This document shows, in pieces, positions 43,840 to 57,259 of a stretch of DNA of 64,000 nt (position 1 is its first letter; every line of letters begins with the position of its first letter). Position numbers and translations under genes: made by a program. The stretch comes from Hanleya hanleyi (taxonomy: Eukaryota; Mollusca; Polyplacophora; Lepidopleurida; Hanleyidae). The DNA is taken from NCBI GenBank assembly GCA_036873755.1, contig JAVTVY010033801.1, positions 1-64,000 on the forward strand. The letters are read 5' to 3'. The notes under the pieces were generated by a model. The model was not told the origin of the DNA and did not search any database. It worked only from the letters and a program-made list of their open reading frames with translations.

Positions 43840-45224
43840 TTTGATGATGAATGAGTTCAGGATCTTTGGTAATTATACGAGTTCGGAATCTTTGGGAATT
43901 TACGCGTGCAAGATATTCGGTAATTCCCAAATTAGTAGTACATGTCATTAAGACCTGGAAGACAGAATGGCCGCCATTTTGGAAATGATGAACGTAAAAT
44001 CGGACTGATCGAACAAATCTCTACATAGATGGTAAATTAGCATTCCGGCATTAAGCCTACAATGAACCCACAAAAAAAACTTTTGCAGTTTTAAACACCT
44101 GTTTTCTATTTTAAAAACACCATCTGTGTTGTGTATTAACACGCAACTGTTGTTTTCGTAACACAACACCAGTAATTTCTGCGCCTATCGAATAAAAGTA
44201 TAATTCCAATGGAGGTCGAAAGACTGTGCATGAACGAAAGTTAATGACAAGAAGAAGAGATAAAAGGAAGTGTGCGCATTAAAATCAGAGAGTATCTTCT
44301 TAATCAGTAGAACGTTTTACCTTGGGTACATCAATCGGTATTTATCTTAGTGCCAAACAAATACAAGACAAAAATATTTCTGAGACTCCCGTCGATAGAT
44401 AAACACAATTCTGAGTATGAAGATGGTACAACGAAGTGTTGTTCATATGGAGGTATGTTTACATGAGATAGCTGAAATACAATCCTCTCGTGCATTCTTG
44501 TCTGCCACACAGCTGGCCTGAACTCCATATATCGGTGAGTGGAAATAAGTCTATGATATGTCTGTATACAATACAATAGCATACTCCTTGAGAACTACGT
44601 ACTGCTAGTGATCTGATCAATTAAATCGGCGGTTGAGTGTCGATGCAGCTGATGATAAGGACACCTGAGTACATGCCATTACTAGTGTTAATATATCTAC
44701 ACCTGTAATGTGGCCATATCAGTCCGACGAGCAATCAATACCACCAACACAGGTGATTACACACCTTCTGCACGATACTCAGTATTTTTTACATTACAGT
44801 ATTTTCATCTTCACAGCTCCAGTACGTGTAGCTAGTGTTAGACTTGAGGTTGTGAAGATTTTCCCTCGTAAACAAATCAAAATAAACTAATTTCTTGTGG
44901 AGCCTGACAAGTTATATCAAATACCGGATTATCTGGTTGTTAAATAGATATAATAATTTAGCCATACACTTGTCAAATTCGTTTTTAATATAGCCCATAA
45001 ACACCTACTAATAAGGCAAATTACTCCTTGTTAATTAAATCGATACATTTATATTTACCATATATCTCAGCCAGACATTCCTGGTTACTTTTTAATGATG
45101 TACGTCGAACTCGAGGTATATTGAGCTTCTATGACGTACATTTATTTTGAGGCTAATGCCGCACCCCTGTTATAATGACATATATAGTTATTCATATATA
45201 TATAGCTTCAGTATATCGATCACA
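43840..45224. repeat. Repeat segment C, copy 3
   Basis: Matches 10740-12220: GAGTTCGGAATCTTTGG, TCTTAATCAGTAGAA, TGGAGGTATGTT, TCTGCCACACA, GTCCGACGA, GACGTACATTT and TATATATAGCTT. It ends at the LINE target duplication GATCACA (45218-45224). Confidence 0.7.
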
Positions 45225-46715
45225 CCAGAGCGGTTATTTTAACTGACTCTTTAAGTGCCTTACAAGCCTTACTCAATTTTACTTGGAATCAGTCATCTGG
45301 TATAATATATGAAATATTACATATTCTCTCTGATATGCAAGTAAACAATATTAATGTTTACTTGGCATGGATACCTGGGCATTCAGGAATACAAGGCAAT
45401 GAATTGGCAGACCATCTTGCCAACCAAGCACGGTCATTTGACACTGTGTCAATTGATATCGGTCTTACCTTATCAGAAGCAGTGTCTTGTTTATATCCCC
45501 ATTTTAATTCGCTATGGCAAGATCTTTGGGATAATTCAGATAAAGGTCGATTTTATTATAGATTCCAACCTTCCATTAAAGGTGGTGTTTTAGATTTACA
45601 GTCACGTTGGACTGAAGTACTTATGTTTCGACTTTTAGTTGGTCACATTCCACTTAATTTTTATCTTCATAAGCGAAATATTCATGATAATGGTTTATGT
45701 GACTCCTGTGATTTTGAAGAAACTATTAGTCATTTTTTACTTAATTGTACTCGGTATGTAAACCAACGACAATTACTTTTTGAGGAACTTATACTGGCTG
45801 GTGATTTTAACCCAACTTTGGATTCTATGTTGAATCCCCCTAAAAACAGGGATAAAGTGTTTGCGGCACTGTCTAGATTCATGATACGATCTAAGAGATT
45901 TTAGTGAAAGTTTTGCAACTATTTCTTTTTACTAGACACCCGCAATTTTTTATATTGGTTTTACCATTGTGTTATAGAGTTTAATATCTAGTCTAGGTTA
46001 CTCTAATGGTACATGCATATAATTTTTAGTTTACAAAAATGAGCTGAGGACTATTTGATACCAATTCAATATATATTTTCTTATTGGTGGTTAAAAATTA
46101 TCACTGCTCGATTAAAAGAGCACATTTTAAAAGATATCCATGCTCCTTCTAATTGGATATTAGTGTTTGATGATACCATTGGAGGTCATCATTCGCGGTA
46201 TTTTTTCGGGAGGAGTATGGATGTTATATCAATTATTGTTTTTAATTATCCACCTGCTCATCTTAATTATATATCGAGTTAAATAAAGTTATAGTCAAAA
46301 ACGAAATATGCATGTACTATTTTGGCCTTTTTAATTCAGTTTTATATTATTTTATAAATAGGGTCGTTGGTGTATTATGGTTGTTGATCTGATTATTTCC
46401 CCTTCCTTTTATGCCTATAAATAAAGCCTTTGGAGTCTTTTCCTATATGTTGTTTTTATTAGCATATTCAATCTAGTCAATTATATATAATTTTCTTTTC
46501 TTTAGTCTATAAATACACTTTAGCTATTTATACAGACATCTGTCTAATTTTCTCAATATATTTTCCCCGTTGCTTTTTTAACACACCGTTTTTAACACTT
46601 TTTATTGTGTTTTTAAAATCAGTTTTATTTTTTATTACCTCAATGCAATGATACTGGCGCGCATAATCCAAACAGATTGCATGCGCCATCCAAATTCAAA
46701 ACTGACTGACTGACT
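45225..46715 (+). mobile_element. 5'-truncated LINE with RNase H domain (I/Nimb-like)
   Basis: Flanked by a 7-bp direct repeat GATCACA (45218-45224 and 46716-46722); the empty site exists at 12210-12226. It contains the end of the second open frame (45227-45904), a long AT-rich 3' untranslated region, and a terminal (ACTG)n tail (46701-46715). The element is severely 5' truncated: reverse transcriptase and endonuclease are missing. Confidence 0.88.
45227..45904 (+). pseudogene. LINE ORF2 C-terminal part: RNase H end and zinc knuckle
   Basis: The open frame begins at the truncation point, before the first ATG (45335). It contains the RNase H motifs VILTDSLSALQAL (with its catalytic Asp) and VYLAWIPGHSGIQGNELAD (His and the final Asp), then a C-terminal domain with the Cys/His pattern CDSCDFEETISHFLLNC. 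RNase H plus this zinc motif is typical of I-clade LINEs (I, Nimb, Outcast, R1-like). The frame is open to its natural stop, so the insertion is fairly young, but it lacks the N-terminal enzyme domains and a promoter. Confidence 0.88.
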
Positions 46716-46722
46716 GATCACA

Positions 46723-47835
46723 TCCTCTGAAGCCGGATTATTGATCTGCTAATCTGATACAATGTGATACTCTTGTCAGATTTGACAGAACTCTTGCAGA
46801 TGATCGTCTCAGGATATAATGATGCACTCCATCACTGATTATGTGGTGTTAAGTAGGTAGCGGCACTTACTGGTCAGATCTTGTGCCCCAGCGGCAGTTG
46901 CCGAACACGTGTTGTACCAGCGATAGTTTTCGAACATGTATGCATCTACTCTTTATGCGGCCACATGTTATAACTGTAAACCCGAAAACTGATACATGAT
47001 AGCAAGTTTGAAGTGGAATTCATTGCAGCCATGTTAATCCCAGCTGACAGTTGCCTCGACTTTCAGCGAGATTATTGTAACTGTCACATTTCCCATACAC
47101 GTCCTCCTCTGACCTGTGTACCGGTACTCTGAATATATTACCGGTCTGATCCAATTATATTCCGGGAACCGTGGATTATTGATACGCCTTAAACCGCCAC
47201 CCCACGCCCACCGTTTCTCTAGAAAGCTTATGAAGGCTGAAGTTAACTTGCTTAGGTTATTCGTCAATCGGTACTTTCGTGAATTACCTTGAATGAAGCT
47301 CGATGTAAAGGCGTAGTGATATCCTCAGATATGATACATGTTATTTGGCGGATGTGCCCCTCACGGCAATCTAGCAATCTCTCAACATACCCTTCTGTTT
47401 GCATTTATGCACGGGGTGCTATGATAATTATATAATATATAATATTATATAATAATTATATTAAACTTTCACGAATAATTTGAACAGAAATATGGTGCCA
47501 ACGCTGAAATGGCTAACACCTGGAATAAAGCGCCTGGTCGCTCTGAGGTGTTGAGCCGGCTCGCCGTAAATCATCGAGATAACTACAAATGGCATCTGCA
47601 CAGTCATTCGATTGATATCACCTGCTATAACCTACTTTTTACGTTCTTACATGCATATTTTGCCTCAAGACTTTATAAGTGTTTCTACCATATGGGAACT
47701 CTTCCGAAATGATATATATATAGTTGCCAAGTTAATCGTTTAAATAATATTAGTGCGTGTTGTTATTTTAGCGAATAAACCTATTTCACCCAAAGATCTT
47801 GTCATATTAAGACTTACTACTTTATTCCAATGACT
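46723..47835. repeat. Segments C-end and D, copy 2, left part
   Basis: Resumes from the LINE with TCTGCTAATCTGATACAATG (compare 12246) and passes directly into segment D (GTGGAATTCATTGCAGCC, compare 14949). The 2.4 kb present at 12490-14918 is missing here. No gene. Confidence 0.7.
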
Positions 47836-48054
47836 ACGAAATTTAAAAAAGTCGGTTGGCGGGTGGGCACGGTTTCCTGTTGCTTCAATGCATTTTGCTG
47901 AGAAGCAACAGGATCTTGATAATGTGATGTCTAGCACTGTTATATAACTTGTCTTTATTGCACCATGTAAGCGTCCTGTCTGTGTCTTGTGTGCTGTCCT
48001 CAGTGTTTTATACGGTGGATGAAGGGTGTGATGCCATGCTGTATAGTCCATGAT
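47836..48054. other. Left fringe of the 47.8-52.4 kb insertion
   Basis: Absent from the uninterrupted copy at 15575. Starts AAATTTAAAAAAGTCGGTTGG. It may be the head of a SINE into which the inverted-repeat transposon later inserted, with the SINE's 3' end at 52330-52406, but the two halves cannot be matched with certainty. Confidence 0.3.
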
Positions 48055-51000
48055 CTTGTGTAGCTAAAATCGTGCCCATATGCATTTTCGGGTATAGTCG
48101 CTGTAACTTTCAGGGAATGTTCTTCAAGTATCAGAGAATTCAAAATCACTTGATACCATTTTTTTCCTTCACCATTATGGCGGCCATATTGGATTTCAAA
48201 ATGGCCGCCATCTGGAACACGTTTTTAAAATATTTCTGCTCCATGGTCAGACAGACTCGATTTTAGTGTCTAGATATATGTTTTAATGCATGCTGGGTCT
48301 ATTTATATGATGGTTGATATATTACATCGAATCAGATTCGATATTTGAGCTAAGTTCGAGTGTATGATATATAAACAGCATATAGCGCAAGTGAAATGCA
48401 TACCATTATATCTGTTTGAGAGCTCTGGGATACATGTGCAAAATTAAAATCAATTCGTGATCGTTTCCTGTTGGTCCCTGCATGGATAACCTGATCACAC
48501 TAGCTATAAAATATAGATGGCACTGATATAAAACTATGGAGGAATATCTGAGTAATTAATTTCATATAGATGGCGCTTGTCAGGTTAGCCAATGCCGTGC
48601 TACAGAACATCAATAAACACAGCGTGTTTGGTCCATGTGGTATTGTGCAAGGTCGAGCTATTCGTGCTTCTGCAGAAATGTTGACAAGATAGTTGACACA
48701 TTTGACGGAAAGGCGAGTTTCCATGCAATGGCAGCCAGTGTATATCAACCAATATGTGTTGGAGAAACCGTGGGAGAGCCACTTGATCTATACGAAGTTT
48801 CTGCTGGTGGGCTTGTGGGTGTTCCCAGCACATGCGTGAGCTTCTGAAATGTGACGTAGAAGGCAGTCCAAAACCCCGGTTCAGTCCGCACTACACATCG
48901 TACAAAGTGGGTACTTATGTTTAACATTTTAATGGAGCGATGAAGCGTGATCTTTGTTGGATGATGTCAAGGTATTTCAATCGTTGTTCCCAAGCATTTG
49001 TTTCAGAGTCGTCCGTCGTAGCACATCAAACAGTTATCTCTGACGAAGACACGATTCCTGCTGTGAATGTTGTTGCGAATGTTAGTACTGTCTTGTCAGG
49101 TACTGGGCAAGATATGGCTCCAATTACTGACGTATCTGATATGCGCCCCGTGTCTGTGGAGCGCAAGTGCCCATCAATTTCAGGTGAAGCCTCTTGACAA
49201 TTGGACCCCCAAGTAGTCTCTTTAGTGTCTGAACATGAGACGGCATAGAAGTTAGCAGTGTGTACTGCATACAACAGTCTTTCATCCGCACCTCATTCCA
49301 TGAATCATTCTTCTTTGACCATTGATAACGCATTTACTCTGCCTATCATCAATGCTTCATCACACGAATGGCCTACTCTGGTTACCACACTTTAATATCT
49401 GGCAACAACAAAAAACTTGTTATCACGTTTGACATGGATCTATACAAACGAGTTTAAAAGTTGGAATATTTGGATCTGCGATTCAGAGACCAGTTTGTTA
49501 TATGTTCAGGTGCATTCCGCATACCATTGTGTGCTCTCAGATGTTTGGGAAGGGCCATGGAGGGAAGTGACATTGACGAGGCCTGGGTAGAACAGGTATG
49601 TTCAGATCTGTGACTTTTAATCAGATGTTCAAGAGGCTTGTGTATCAAAACAGAGGGTTCGGGAATCGCATGCACTCCTATTGGCCACACTCGAGTCACT
49701 AAATATAGAGAAACAGCCCAAGAGTTGATGCTAAGCACAACAAATGTCCAATTTTCAAATGAGCGGGAATGTACATGCCACAGGTTTTGACTTTGTTGCA
49801 ATTTCAGCGTACCACTCGTCAAGGTGACTGGTTCCTGTATCTGTCGTCCCTTGACATGCTTGAAAAGCTCTGTGTGTATTTCTTTCTGCATATGACAGGC
49901 TTGACTATGCACAAAATATTCCAGAGTACATTGCAAGAATGTGTCAGCTTCAGACAACTGATCACGAAATCTGGCGTGACTTTCTGTCGCATGAATTTAC
50001 TGTCAATACTTCCAACCAGATACCGTTTACTCACATTGGCCTGGATCATGCTCAAGAACTTGTGAACAAAAATCTTAAAGGTCAGGGTGCTGTTGGGGGT
50101 ATCACCCAGTCTCTCGCTACCATTCTGAGGTTCTGCGTGTGTGCACCTGAATTGGCATGAATTGCTAATGAAACTGAGGCCATGGCTGACTTGAAAAAGA
50201 CCAGAACAACGGTGCACCATGAGCTAAATGAGTCAACTACTATCAGACAAAGAAAAGGCTTTAAAAATCTTCTGGCACCATGTGAAATTTCAAGGGTGAC
50301 GAAACAGAGATGGTTAAGATGGTCAAGAATGAGATAGTTTCAAAATCTGTGAAGGAAAGCATATTGTCTTGTGAACGTACTGAGAAATCTGCAATGGAAA
50401 AAATTGTGGATGAAAGGATATGTTGGGACACAAATCTGTGGGACGAGATGACAAAATGTAAGCCACTCTCGTGGAATTCCACAGCCAAGGAAGTCAAACT
50501 TCATACAAAATCTGACGTTTCAACCCTTCGGCCAACTTCTGGCCTAATGTCTAGACTACTTATTGTAGCACGCTCATCCCGTGAAGTAGATATGGAGGAG
50601 GTGATTGGTAATGATGAATTCACCACAGTAAACTGGACACTTATGAGGCCGGATGGCTCTGTGCACCCAACGTCAGACAAAAGTTCGGTGATAACTGCCT
50701 TAGAGAACTTTGCAGGGTCACATCTAGAGGATAGCCAAGGACATCCTGTCTCAGATGTCATGGATGACATGTTGCCCGTGATTCCACTGATTCGCAGCTG
50801 TGTCTAGTTATAGATGGCATGGCCGCTGTACAAGAGATCATGGCTGTATATTCATTTGAAAACTGCAAAGCCCTTGGCAATTAGGCGTACGTTGAGTTCA
50901 TAGACGTCAAATCACTTAGTTACCATTCTGTTTAGGTGATTGTTAACAACTACACCGTCGATGATTCAGCACAGGGGCAGTAGGGCGCAGTCAAAGGACT

Positions 51001-52320
51001 ATAATGTAGAAGATACTACGAAAATTTCAGGTTCGAAATCATTTCTTGGAAGCCCGGCTACCAAAGATTCGTTGACATTCTACCTGGCGCAGAAACTTAT
51101 AGGTCATTCTAAAGCGTGCATGAAAATTGCCACACGTAAACATGTGATGTCCAACCACGCTGGCTGCGTCACTTCCAGTGTGAGCGAACAAGAAGAGGCC
51201 GATACGTTGATGATGTTGCATGCAGTGGAAGCAAGTAAAGCTGGATATACTGTTCATATCTACAGCCAAGATACAGACGTTTTGCTACTTGCTCTGAGAT
51301 GCGTGCCCTTTCTTGACCAGAAATGTGCCATGCTGATGGGCACCGGTGATCGACGACGGCTCCTTTTTCTCCAAACCATTTATGACGATATAGGACCGCG
51401 AATAGCAAACGCACTATGCAAATGGCATGCCCTCACTGGATGTGATACCACAGTAATAAGAGGAAAATCCAAAAAGCTTGCTTAGAAGCGTTCCTGAAGG
51501 CAGATACCAAGACTGTAGATTCAATAGCTGGTCTTGGATGCGAAACTGAACCTTCCGACGATACCTTAACCATCAACACGTGAAGCTTGGGTAGAACATA
51601 TCCGGCGTGCTCACTGGCAAGCTTCTGTCTGGGAGCAGGACCTTTTCCACCCAGTACTTTCCGATCCCCTAAAGCTTGGATGGGTGATAGAAGAAAACAG
51701 GCTTGTACCTCTATTATCCAAGGTTGCACCAGCCCCTGCAGCAGTTGTTAGTAAGGTGTACTTGTGGTGCCAGTAACCCAAGCTCAACAAATAACAGCGA
51801 ATCAGGTAGATCTTCATGTCGATCAAAAACATTGGTCTGCACAGAACTATGCCGGTGTGAAACAGAATAGGAGCATTGCCAAAACCTTAACAGTTACGTT
51901 GACCCAGATGATCCAATATGATCTCAGAAACTGCACAAAGGCATCCATAAAGATCCAAAGGGAAGGGAGAAGTGGGGCGTCCAACCTGAAGATAATGTTT
52001 TTGACAGTGGCGGCCATTTTGAATCTCAATATGACCGCTATAATTTTTAATTAGTATATCTAATCATATTACGTGATTACTGACTAAAACAGTGTGCCAC
52101 AGAATCCAAAATAGACGTTCATATTTTGTGTGTAGATGAATAACCGGCGATATAGACGACAAATTTGCTTGAAAATGGCGGCCATTTTGAAAAACAAGAT
52201 GGCGTCAGTTCAGCCGATAGAAAAAAAATGGTATCAAGTGGTTTTGTATATGCTGCTGTCTGAAGAATTATCCCTGGAAGTTACAGCGACTATACCCAAA
52301 AATGCATATGGGTTACACAA
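48055..52320. mobile_element. 4.3-kb inverted-repeat DNA transposon with decayed gene
   Basis: Ends are imperfect inverted repeats about 110-130 bp long: CTTGTGTA..CCCATATGCATTTT and GGGTATAGTCGCTGTAACTT at the left, the same inverted at the right (52230-52320), both followed inside by ACTTGATACCATTTTTTT and then AAAATGGCCGCCAT. The interior (48620-51560) is a mutated gene described separately. Target duplications were not found. A related uninterrupted site is at about 15575. Confidence 0.72.
48620..51560 (+). pseudogene. Decayed transposon-derived gene with PIN/XPG-like nuclease region
   Basis: Scattered frames read, in order, TFDGKASFHAMAASVYQ (about 48695), LEYLDLRF...CSGAFRIPLCALRCLGRAMEGSDIDEAW (49465-49590), an FTHIGLDHAQELVNKNLKGQG region (50027-50090), a 165-codon frame (50310-50807), and EQEEADTLMMLHAVEA followed by YTVHIYSQDTDVLLLAL and WHALTGCDTT (51185-51455). 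The last part, with acidic residues spaced as E..D and D.D, resembles the PIN/XPG nuclease fold. The order is that of long uncharacterised proteins common in mollusc and cnidarian genomes that I take to be transposon-encoded. Many stops and frame changes show it is dead. Assignment to an Academ-like (XPG-bearing) transposon is a guess. Confidence 0.6.
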
Positions 52321-52329
52321 GCTGACAGA

Positions 52330-52406
52330 CTGCTTAGTGCTTAGTTGGCTCGTCGAGATATAGCTGAAATATTGTTGAAAGCGACGTTAAATTCTATTCA
52401 CTCACT
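52330..52406 (+). repeat. Mollusc-type SINE 3' end
   Basis: ATATAGCTGAAATATTGTTG followed by AAGCGACGTTAAA and a TTCACTCACTC tail has the form of the conserved 3' region of tRNA-derived SINEs that are abundant in molluscs (a TGAAATATTG core, a CG-GTTAAA block, a CACTC repeat tail). It is this match that suggests a mollusc, probably a gastropod. Confidence 0.55.
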
Positions 52407-52409
52407 CTT

Positions 52410-53990
52410 GTACTGGGTTGAACAACACGCACATTATCCTGTGTTTGATAACATCTATGAATAGACATATTGAAGTGCAACCATTGAATTTGATTTTCTA
52501 CACGTTAAGCTCAGAATATGATAGCATATTGCTACATTCCTAATAATTCGATCCCTGATTTTAAATAGCGGAATTTCGAATTATTAGAATAAATTAATAT
52601 TCTAACAGACCACTGTACACGCTTGTACGACGGCGACCATACTTTTGGGGGGTAATCGAAATTCATTGCCAGTCATGTTTATAAAAGATTGAATGATTAA
52701 GTTCTGTATTATATCATCTAATGTCTAATCAATATATTTCTGTTTACAGGCAAGAGTCGTTCCATCACGATAAATATATCGCGATGATCTGTCCAGCTAA
52801 ATATGACCATTTGAAGACACATATCGACATAGGGAGCATGCGAGATCCAGTACAGAACAGAAGTTGAAGTTAATCGTGAGAAGACATTCTCGCAATGATG
52901 CAAGAACTAGAGGAAATTTAGTAGGATTCCGTGACCAATTATCCAGAACTAAATTGTAATGGTTGTTTGTATATCAGAAAAATGTACTGAAAAATGGGCT
53001 TGGAGGACCATCTCGACAATCTGAGCAATTTTCGCTAGTGGGCAAAATTCAAAATGGCCGCCTAAATCTAAAAAATATCATATCCATGCTCATTGTTTAT
53101 GCATTTGACCTCCAAATATGGGATAATAGATCAAAGAAAATTATTTCATACAACCTCGTGAATTTTGGCGGGGTTAAAATGCCAAATAAGGGCAATTTCC
53201 AGATGGCCGTCAGTGGTATACAGTGTGGATTTGGGCTAGCATGAGATGTAATTGAGGCGGTGCATTTTGTTCCCGTCATTCGACTTTGGGACTGGTCTGA
53301 ACATGTTCAGCGATGTACATCTTTACTGGAATTGATGTCATCCCACACATCTGCATTTTGATAGTAGTATATAAACCACATATACCTTAGTAATGAAGAT
53401 AACTTAGCGTGAGGTGATGTGAGGTGAAGATAGATTGTTGGATAATTCCGGTCATGTAAATTCGTGAAAGGTCATAATGTTCTGGATATGTCCTTGAATT
53501 TTGTACCGCAAGTGGTGGTGGCTTACCAACGGCTGGGCGATAGGATTATTGGGGGTGTGGCTGGACTTCTGAGGAAATTTTGAAAGTTCGCTAGAGATTG
53601 TATTGGAATTGATGTCATCAGTAGTTTTGAGAGTGCATTTTCGCCGTGATTTGTGTGTTTGGTGGTGTAATTAGATGTGGTAAGAGTGTGAGGTTGATCT
53701 TTGACCTTGGGTGTAAAACTGACGTACAACCATAACCGTACAGTAATTCGTGTGTACAGACAGTCAAAAAATGGTTGACATACTTCTCACATGACTGGAG
53801 CGACATTTTCGATGTGGGCTGTGGTGAAGGTGGTACGGTTAATGTTTGCACTTGTCTGCAGTATCCTTTCCATGTAACGGAGGAATTACCCATTTAATTT
53901 GAGACCATTATCTATACTGTTTAATAAATATCAGATGCTGCCCATTTTTCTCCGTTCACACGTCTGACCCACAGTAGCTATGTAATTCGT
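52410..53990. repeat. Segment D, copy 2, right part
   Basis: Colinear with 15610-17180 (GTGTTTGATAACATCTA, CAGTGTGGATTTGGGCTAGC, CTTTACTGGAATTGATGTCATC, GTATCCTTTCCATGTAACGG). No gene; the open frames are not conserved in copy 1. Confidence 0.7.
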
Positions 53991-55440
53991 GCAGGTTATG
54001 TAGACATTCTGGCATTGTCAGACTTTAGCCTCCTATTGTGGATGTAATAGTCTCTGACTTTGCACACTCAATCTTCTTCGATTATTATTGACACAGAAAA
54101 CGTGTATCTGTATACGAAAGGGATGAAAATGCATATAAATTATTACAGACAAGTATTGTAACGCTCAACTATTCGAAAGATAGAATTCTCTGGCTTCATC
54201 TGTGCTATCCTGCCATTCCCTTCCGTGCGGTAGCGGATAATATTGATTGTCTAAAAGCCATGCACACAAACTGTCCACCTTGTGTTCGACTCGAATTAAT
54301 CAGATAATATCAGCTGATGTGCGCTAAAAATTAGGCTAGCCGATTAAAGGCGCGTTAGAAAGTCAAAATATTACAACGGTGTTTGCGATATATGTGGTGT
54401 ATGCCATCACCCATGAATCAGTCTAACAGAAATGAGTCGTTAATTGGAAGTAGGTTCTGACCACTGATGTTTAATCTCATTTGTATTTCTTGGTCGTGTT
54501 ATTTTTGCTGCTTATTTTGATGTGTATTGAGCATTTGACTGATATTTACTTGCTTTAAACTCGAATTTTGGTTTTTTTTAAATAATTGTATTACCGGTAG
54601 TTAGGTATGCTACGGTAGTATAGTTTCACTATCGTTCTCTGTTACAAAGAATAAGGACAATTTTGGATTTAGAATACTATAAATATCTAATATTTGTCAA
54701 GGTTTTTACACAGATATTTACAGAGTGTGTTATTATTGTTCTATATGAAAATAGTTTCTAATTTTTGGTCAGTCAGTGGACCCTAATATCATGGCGACAC
54801 ACATTACAAGCGTCTAGTCCGTCATTCATAATCCAGCATTAGAGAATATCCGCGTCCATAATCCAAAGACCTATTCCATTTTCCATATAACAGTATTAGC
54901 ACCAAATTCAAAAAAACAATCATAGTATACATAAACATAGGCATATCTGGGCAGTGCAAAGAAGGACAAGTGAGGAGTATTGGAAAGAAGAAACGAATGA
55001 GCTTCTACATGCAGCTGTATGTAATCACAAACTAATCCTCACAAGACTTATTTTTGCTTATTTCGCTCTTCGCCTCCTTCTCTTTCGCTCCACTCCACCT
55101 CTTTCCGATTCACCTCATTCTGCTCTCTCGAATCATCATCCTACTCCTCTTTCGATTGCTCGTCCTCTTCTGATGACCCCTTGCCCCCTCCGGCCCTCCC
55201 ACACCTATTTCGACTTCTCATTCTCTACTGAATCGTTCCCACGCCCATCCTTCGATGCATCCACAATCCTTTCGACTCTTTCACACTAGATTCTTTCGAC
55301 ACCGTCATAGGACTTTCCTGCATTCTTCCTCTTTCACCTCTTTCTCTTGAATGTTTTAGTCCTCCGCACTCATCCTCCCTCTTGCAATGTGATCCGATTT
55401 TGATCGCTTACGACAGAATCGCGACGATGTGCGCCGCTAT

Positions 55441-56384
55441 TCAGTTTCAGTTTTATTAGGAATCCATGTCAGTTATATCAAGTGTTTTACAATGGAGACA
55501 ATAACATTAAAAATATAGCAAACAAAAAATACATACATGGAAAAACAATCACCCAATATAAATGTACATATCACAGTTATATCACTTACACTACAGTGGT
55601 TTTATCACAGACAATCATAAGTTTAAACAAGCGTTGGTACCTGAGCCATTACAAATTTACGACTTTTGAATTTAAAATTAGTGTATGTTTTTGAGAACTG
55701 GATATCACCAGGCAGCTCATTCCATGCTCTGGTTGCATGAAATTTAAAAGAATTCTTGTGACATTTGTCGACATATATATTCAGTTTGGCACTGGCTCTT
55801 GTAAAATGCCGGGTCATATTTGTTAACAATGGAAAACGTTCTGATAAATGTGGAGGCGCCAGGTTGTTCACAATTTTCCACATAAGTGTACATCTATTGA
55901 ATATTATACGTTGATGTACACTTGGAAATTTGAGCTCAGAAAGCAAGTCATGTGCGTGACTCCGGGGGTGACTGTCGAGAATAAGACGCATTACCCTATT
56001 CATTGTAATCTGCGAATATGAGTGATAGGTGTATGCACCCATACATTAGAGCAATAGTCGAGATAGGGCAATACGAGCCTGTGGTATAGGGTTTGACGCG
56101 TTTTGATAGGATTAAATGGCGAGATTTTCTTGAGAACTCTAGCAGCTCCATTTAGTTTTGATACAGACGAATTGAAATGATCTTTGAATTGCATGTTTTG
56201 GTGGACAGTAACCCCGAGATAGTCTATAGTCGTGGTTTGGGAAATGTTAGTTTCATCAACATCCAAGGACAGTGTACAATCTGTGACACTACTACGTTTT
56301 GCACTACTGCATATAATCATACATTTGGGGTTTTTCCGCATTAAGACTTAACCTGTTAGCTCTCAGCCAATCATAGACAGAGGT
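55441..56384 (-). mobile_element. 5'-truncated LINE fragment (CR1/Jockey-like), third copy
   Basis: On the minus strand it carries the last part of a reverse transcriptase ORF and a 3' end with AATAAA and an ACTGAAACTGAA tail. The older copy of the host repeat (near 20391) lacks it. It was present before the 54-64 kb tandem duplication, since the fourth copy has it at the matching place. Confidence 0.75.
55623..56341 (-). pseudogene. LINE reverse transcriptase, C-terminal region
   Basis: Two overlapping frames. The first (56341-56000) has IDYLGVTVHQNMQFKDH, then TRQTLYHRLVLPYLDYCSNVW, the conserved thumb-and-beyond region of CR1/Jockey-type LINE reverse transcriptases. The second (56042-55623) continues with MNRVMRLILDSHPRSH and the C-terminal FHATRAWNELPGDI. 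A frame change lies at about 56000-56040, and the same change is found in the fourth copy. The catalytic YADD region is missing because of the 5' truncation. Confidence 0.8.
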
Positions 56385-57259
56385 TAAAATGATGATACCG
56401 CGAAATTATATGAACGCACTGTTCATTCTTTGTGATGAACTACCACAGGACACTTTGTCAAATTTCCAGAAACATGGAGCGCCATATCAAAAAATTGCTT
56501 TTATCCAACACTATGTTTGTGTTAATTCTCCACAGGGATATAAAATGGAACACAACGTGTTTTTGGAACAAAGCAAGTGTTCCGTTGCCGGTCAATTATG
56601 AGTTACTTGGTTGCTACAGCCTTGCCAACATTCTGCGACCAACATAACTTACCGTTAACAAAGCATAAATCGGCCTTGTAATTAATATTTTTTCACACTG
56701 TTCATTAGTTATAGATAGATTGCATGTCTAGAGTGAACTATTTTAACAGTATGGCCATTTTAATTTGCCGTCTTCAATATTTCGCATGACGACCATCTTT
56801 TGGAATATGAATGAATACGACAGGTATATTACACGGCTCCCTGCAGTCTTACTATCACATAAAACTGTAAGCGCTAAAAAGATTCCACAGCTGAAACTCT
56901 TATTGAGACGAGACGGTAAATTGAGTTTATTGAGACTTTTTTGCTAACAGTCGCCATAATCCTCTGTGATGCATTGCTCTGTAACGGATTCCGATGATAG
57001 GAAACAGAACCAAGTCAACAGTTGGAAAGTTTCGCCGTCAGAGGAAGCCTTAAAGGTCAACCCAAACGGAATTTTGTTTGGTCTAAAAATCCTTAAAAAT
57101 CATAGTTCATACTTCACTTTGTATGAAAAAAATATTGAAAAAATTCTAATCTGATCAGAAACACACGTAATATGGGAGCAAAGTGGGCTTTTCCACACTT
57201 TCACAGCTGGGTTGATGACGTCACGCAGGGAAGTTGCCTGAGAAAAAACAGCGGATAAC

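Noticed and set aside
49454..49957. 167-codon minus-strand open frame
   Set aside because: Opposite the decayed nuclease-like gene, whose plus-strand fragments have recognisable motifs; the minus frame has none.
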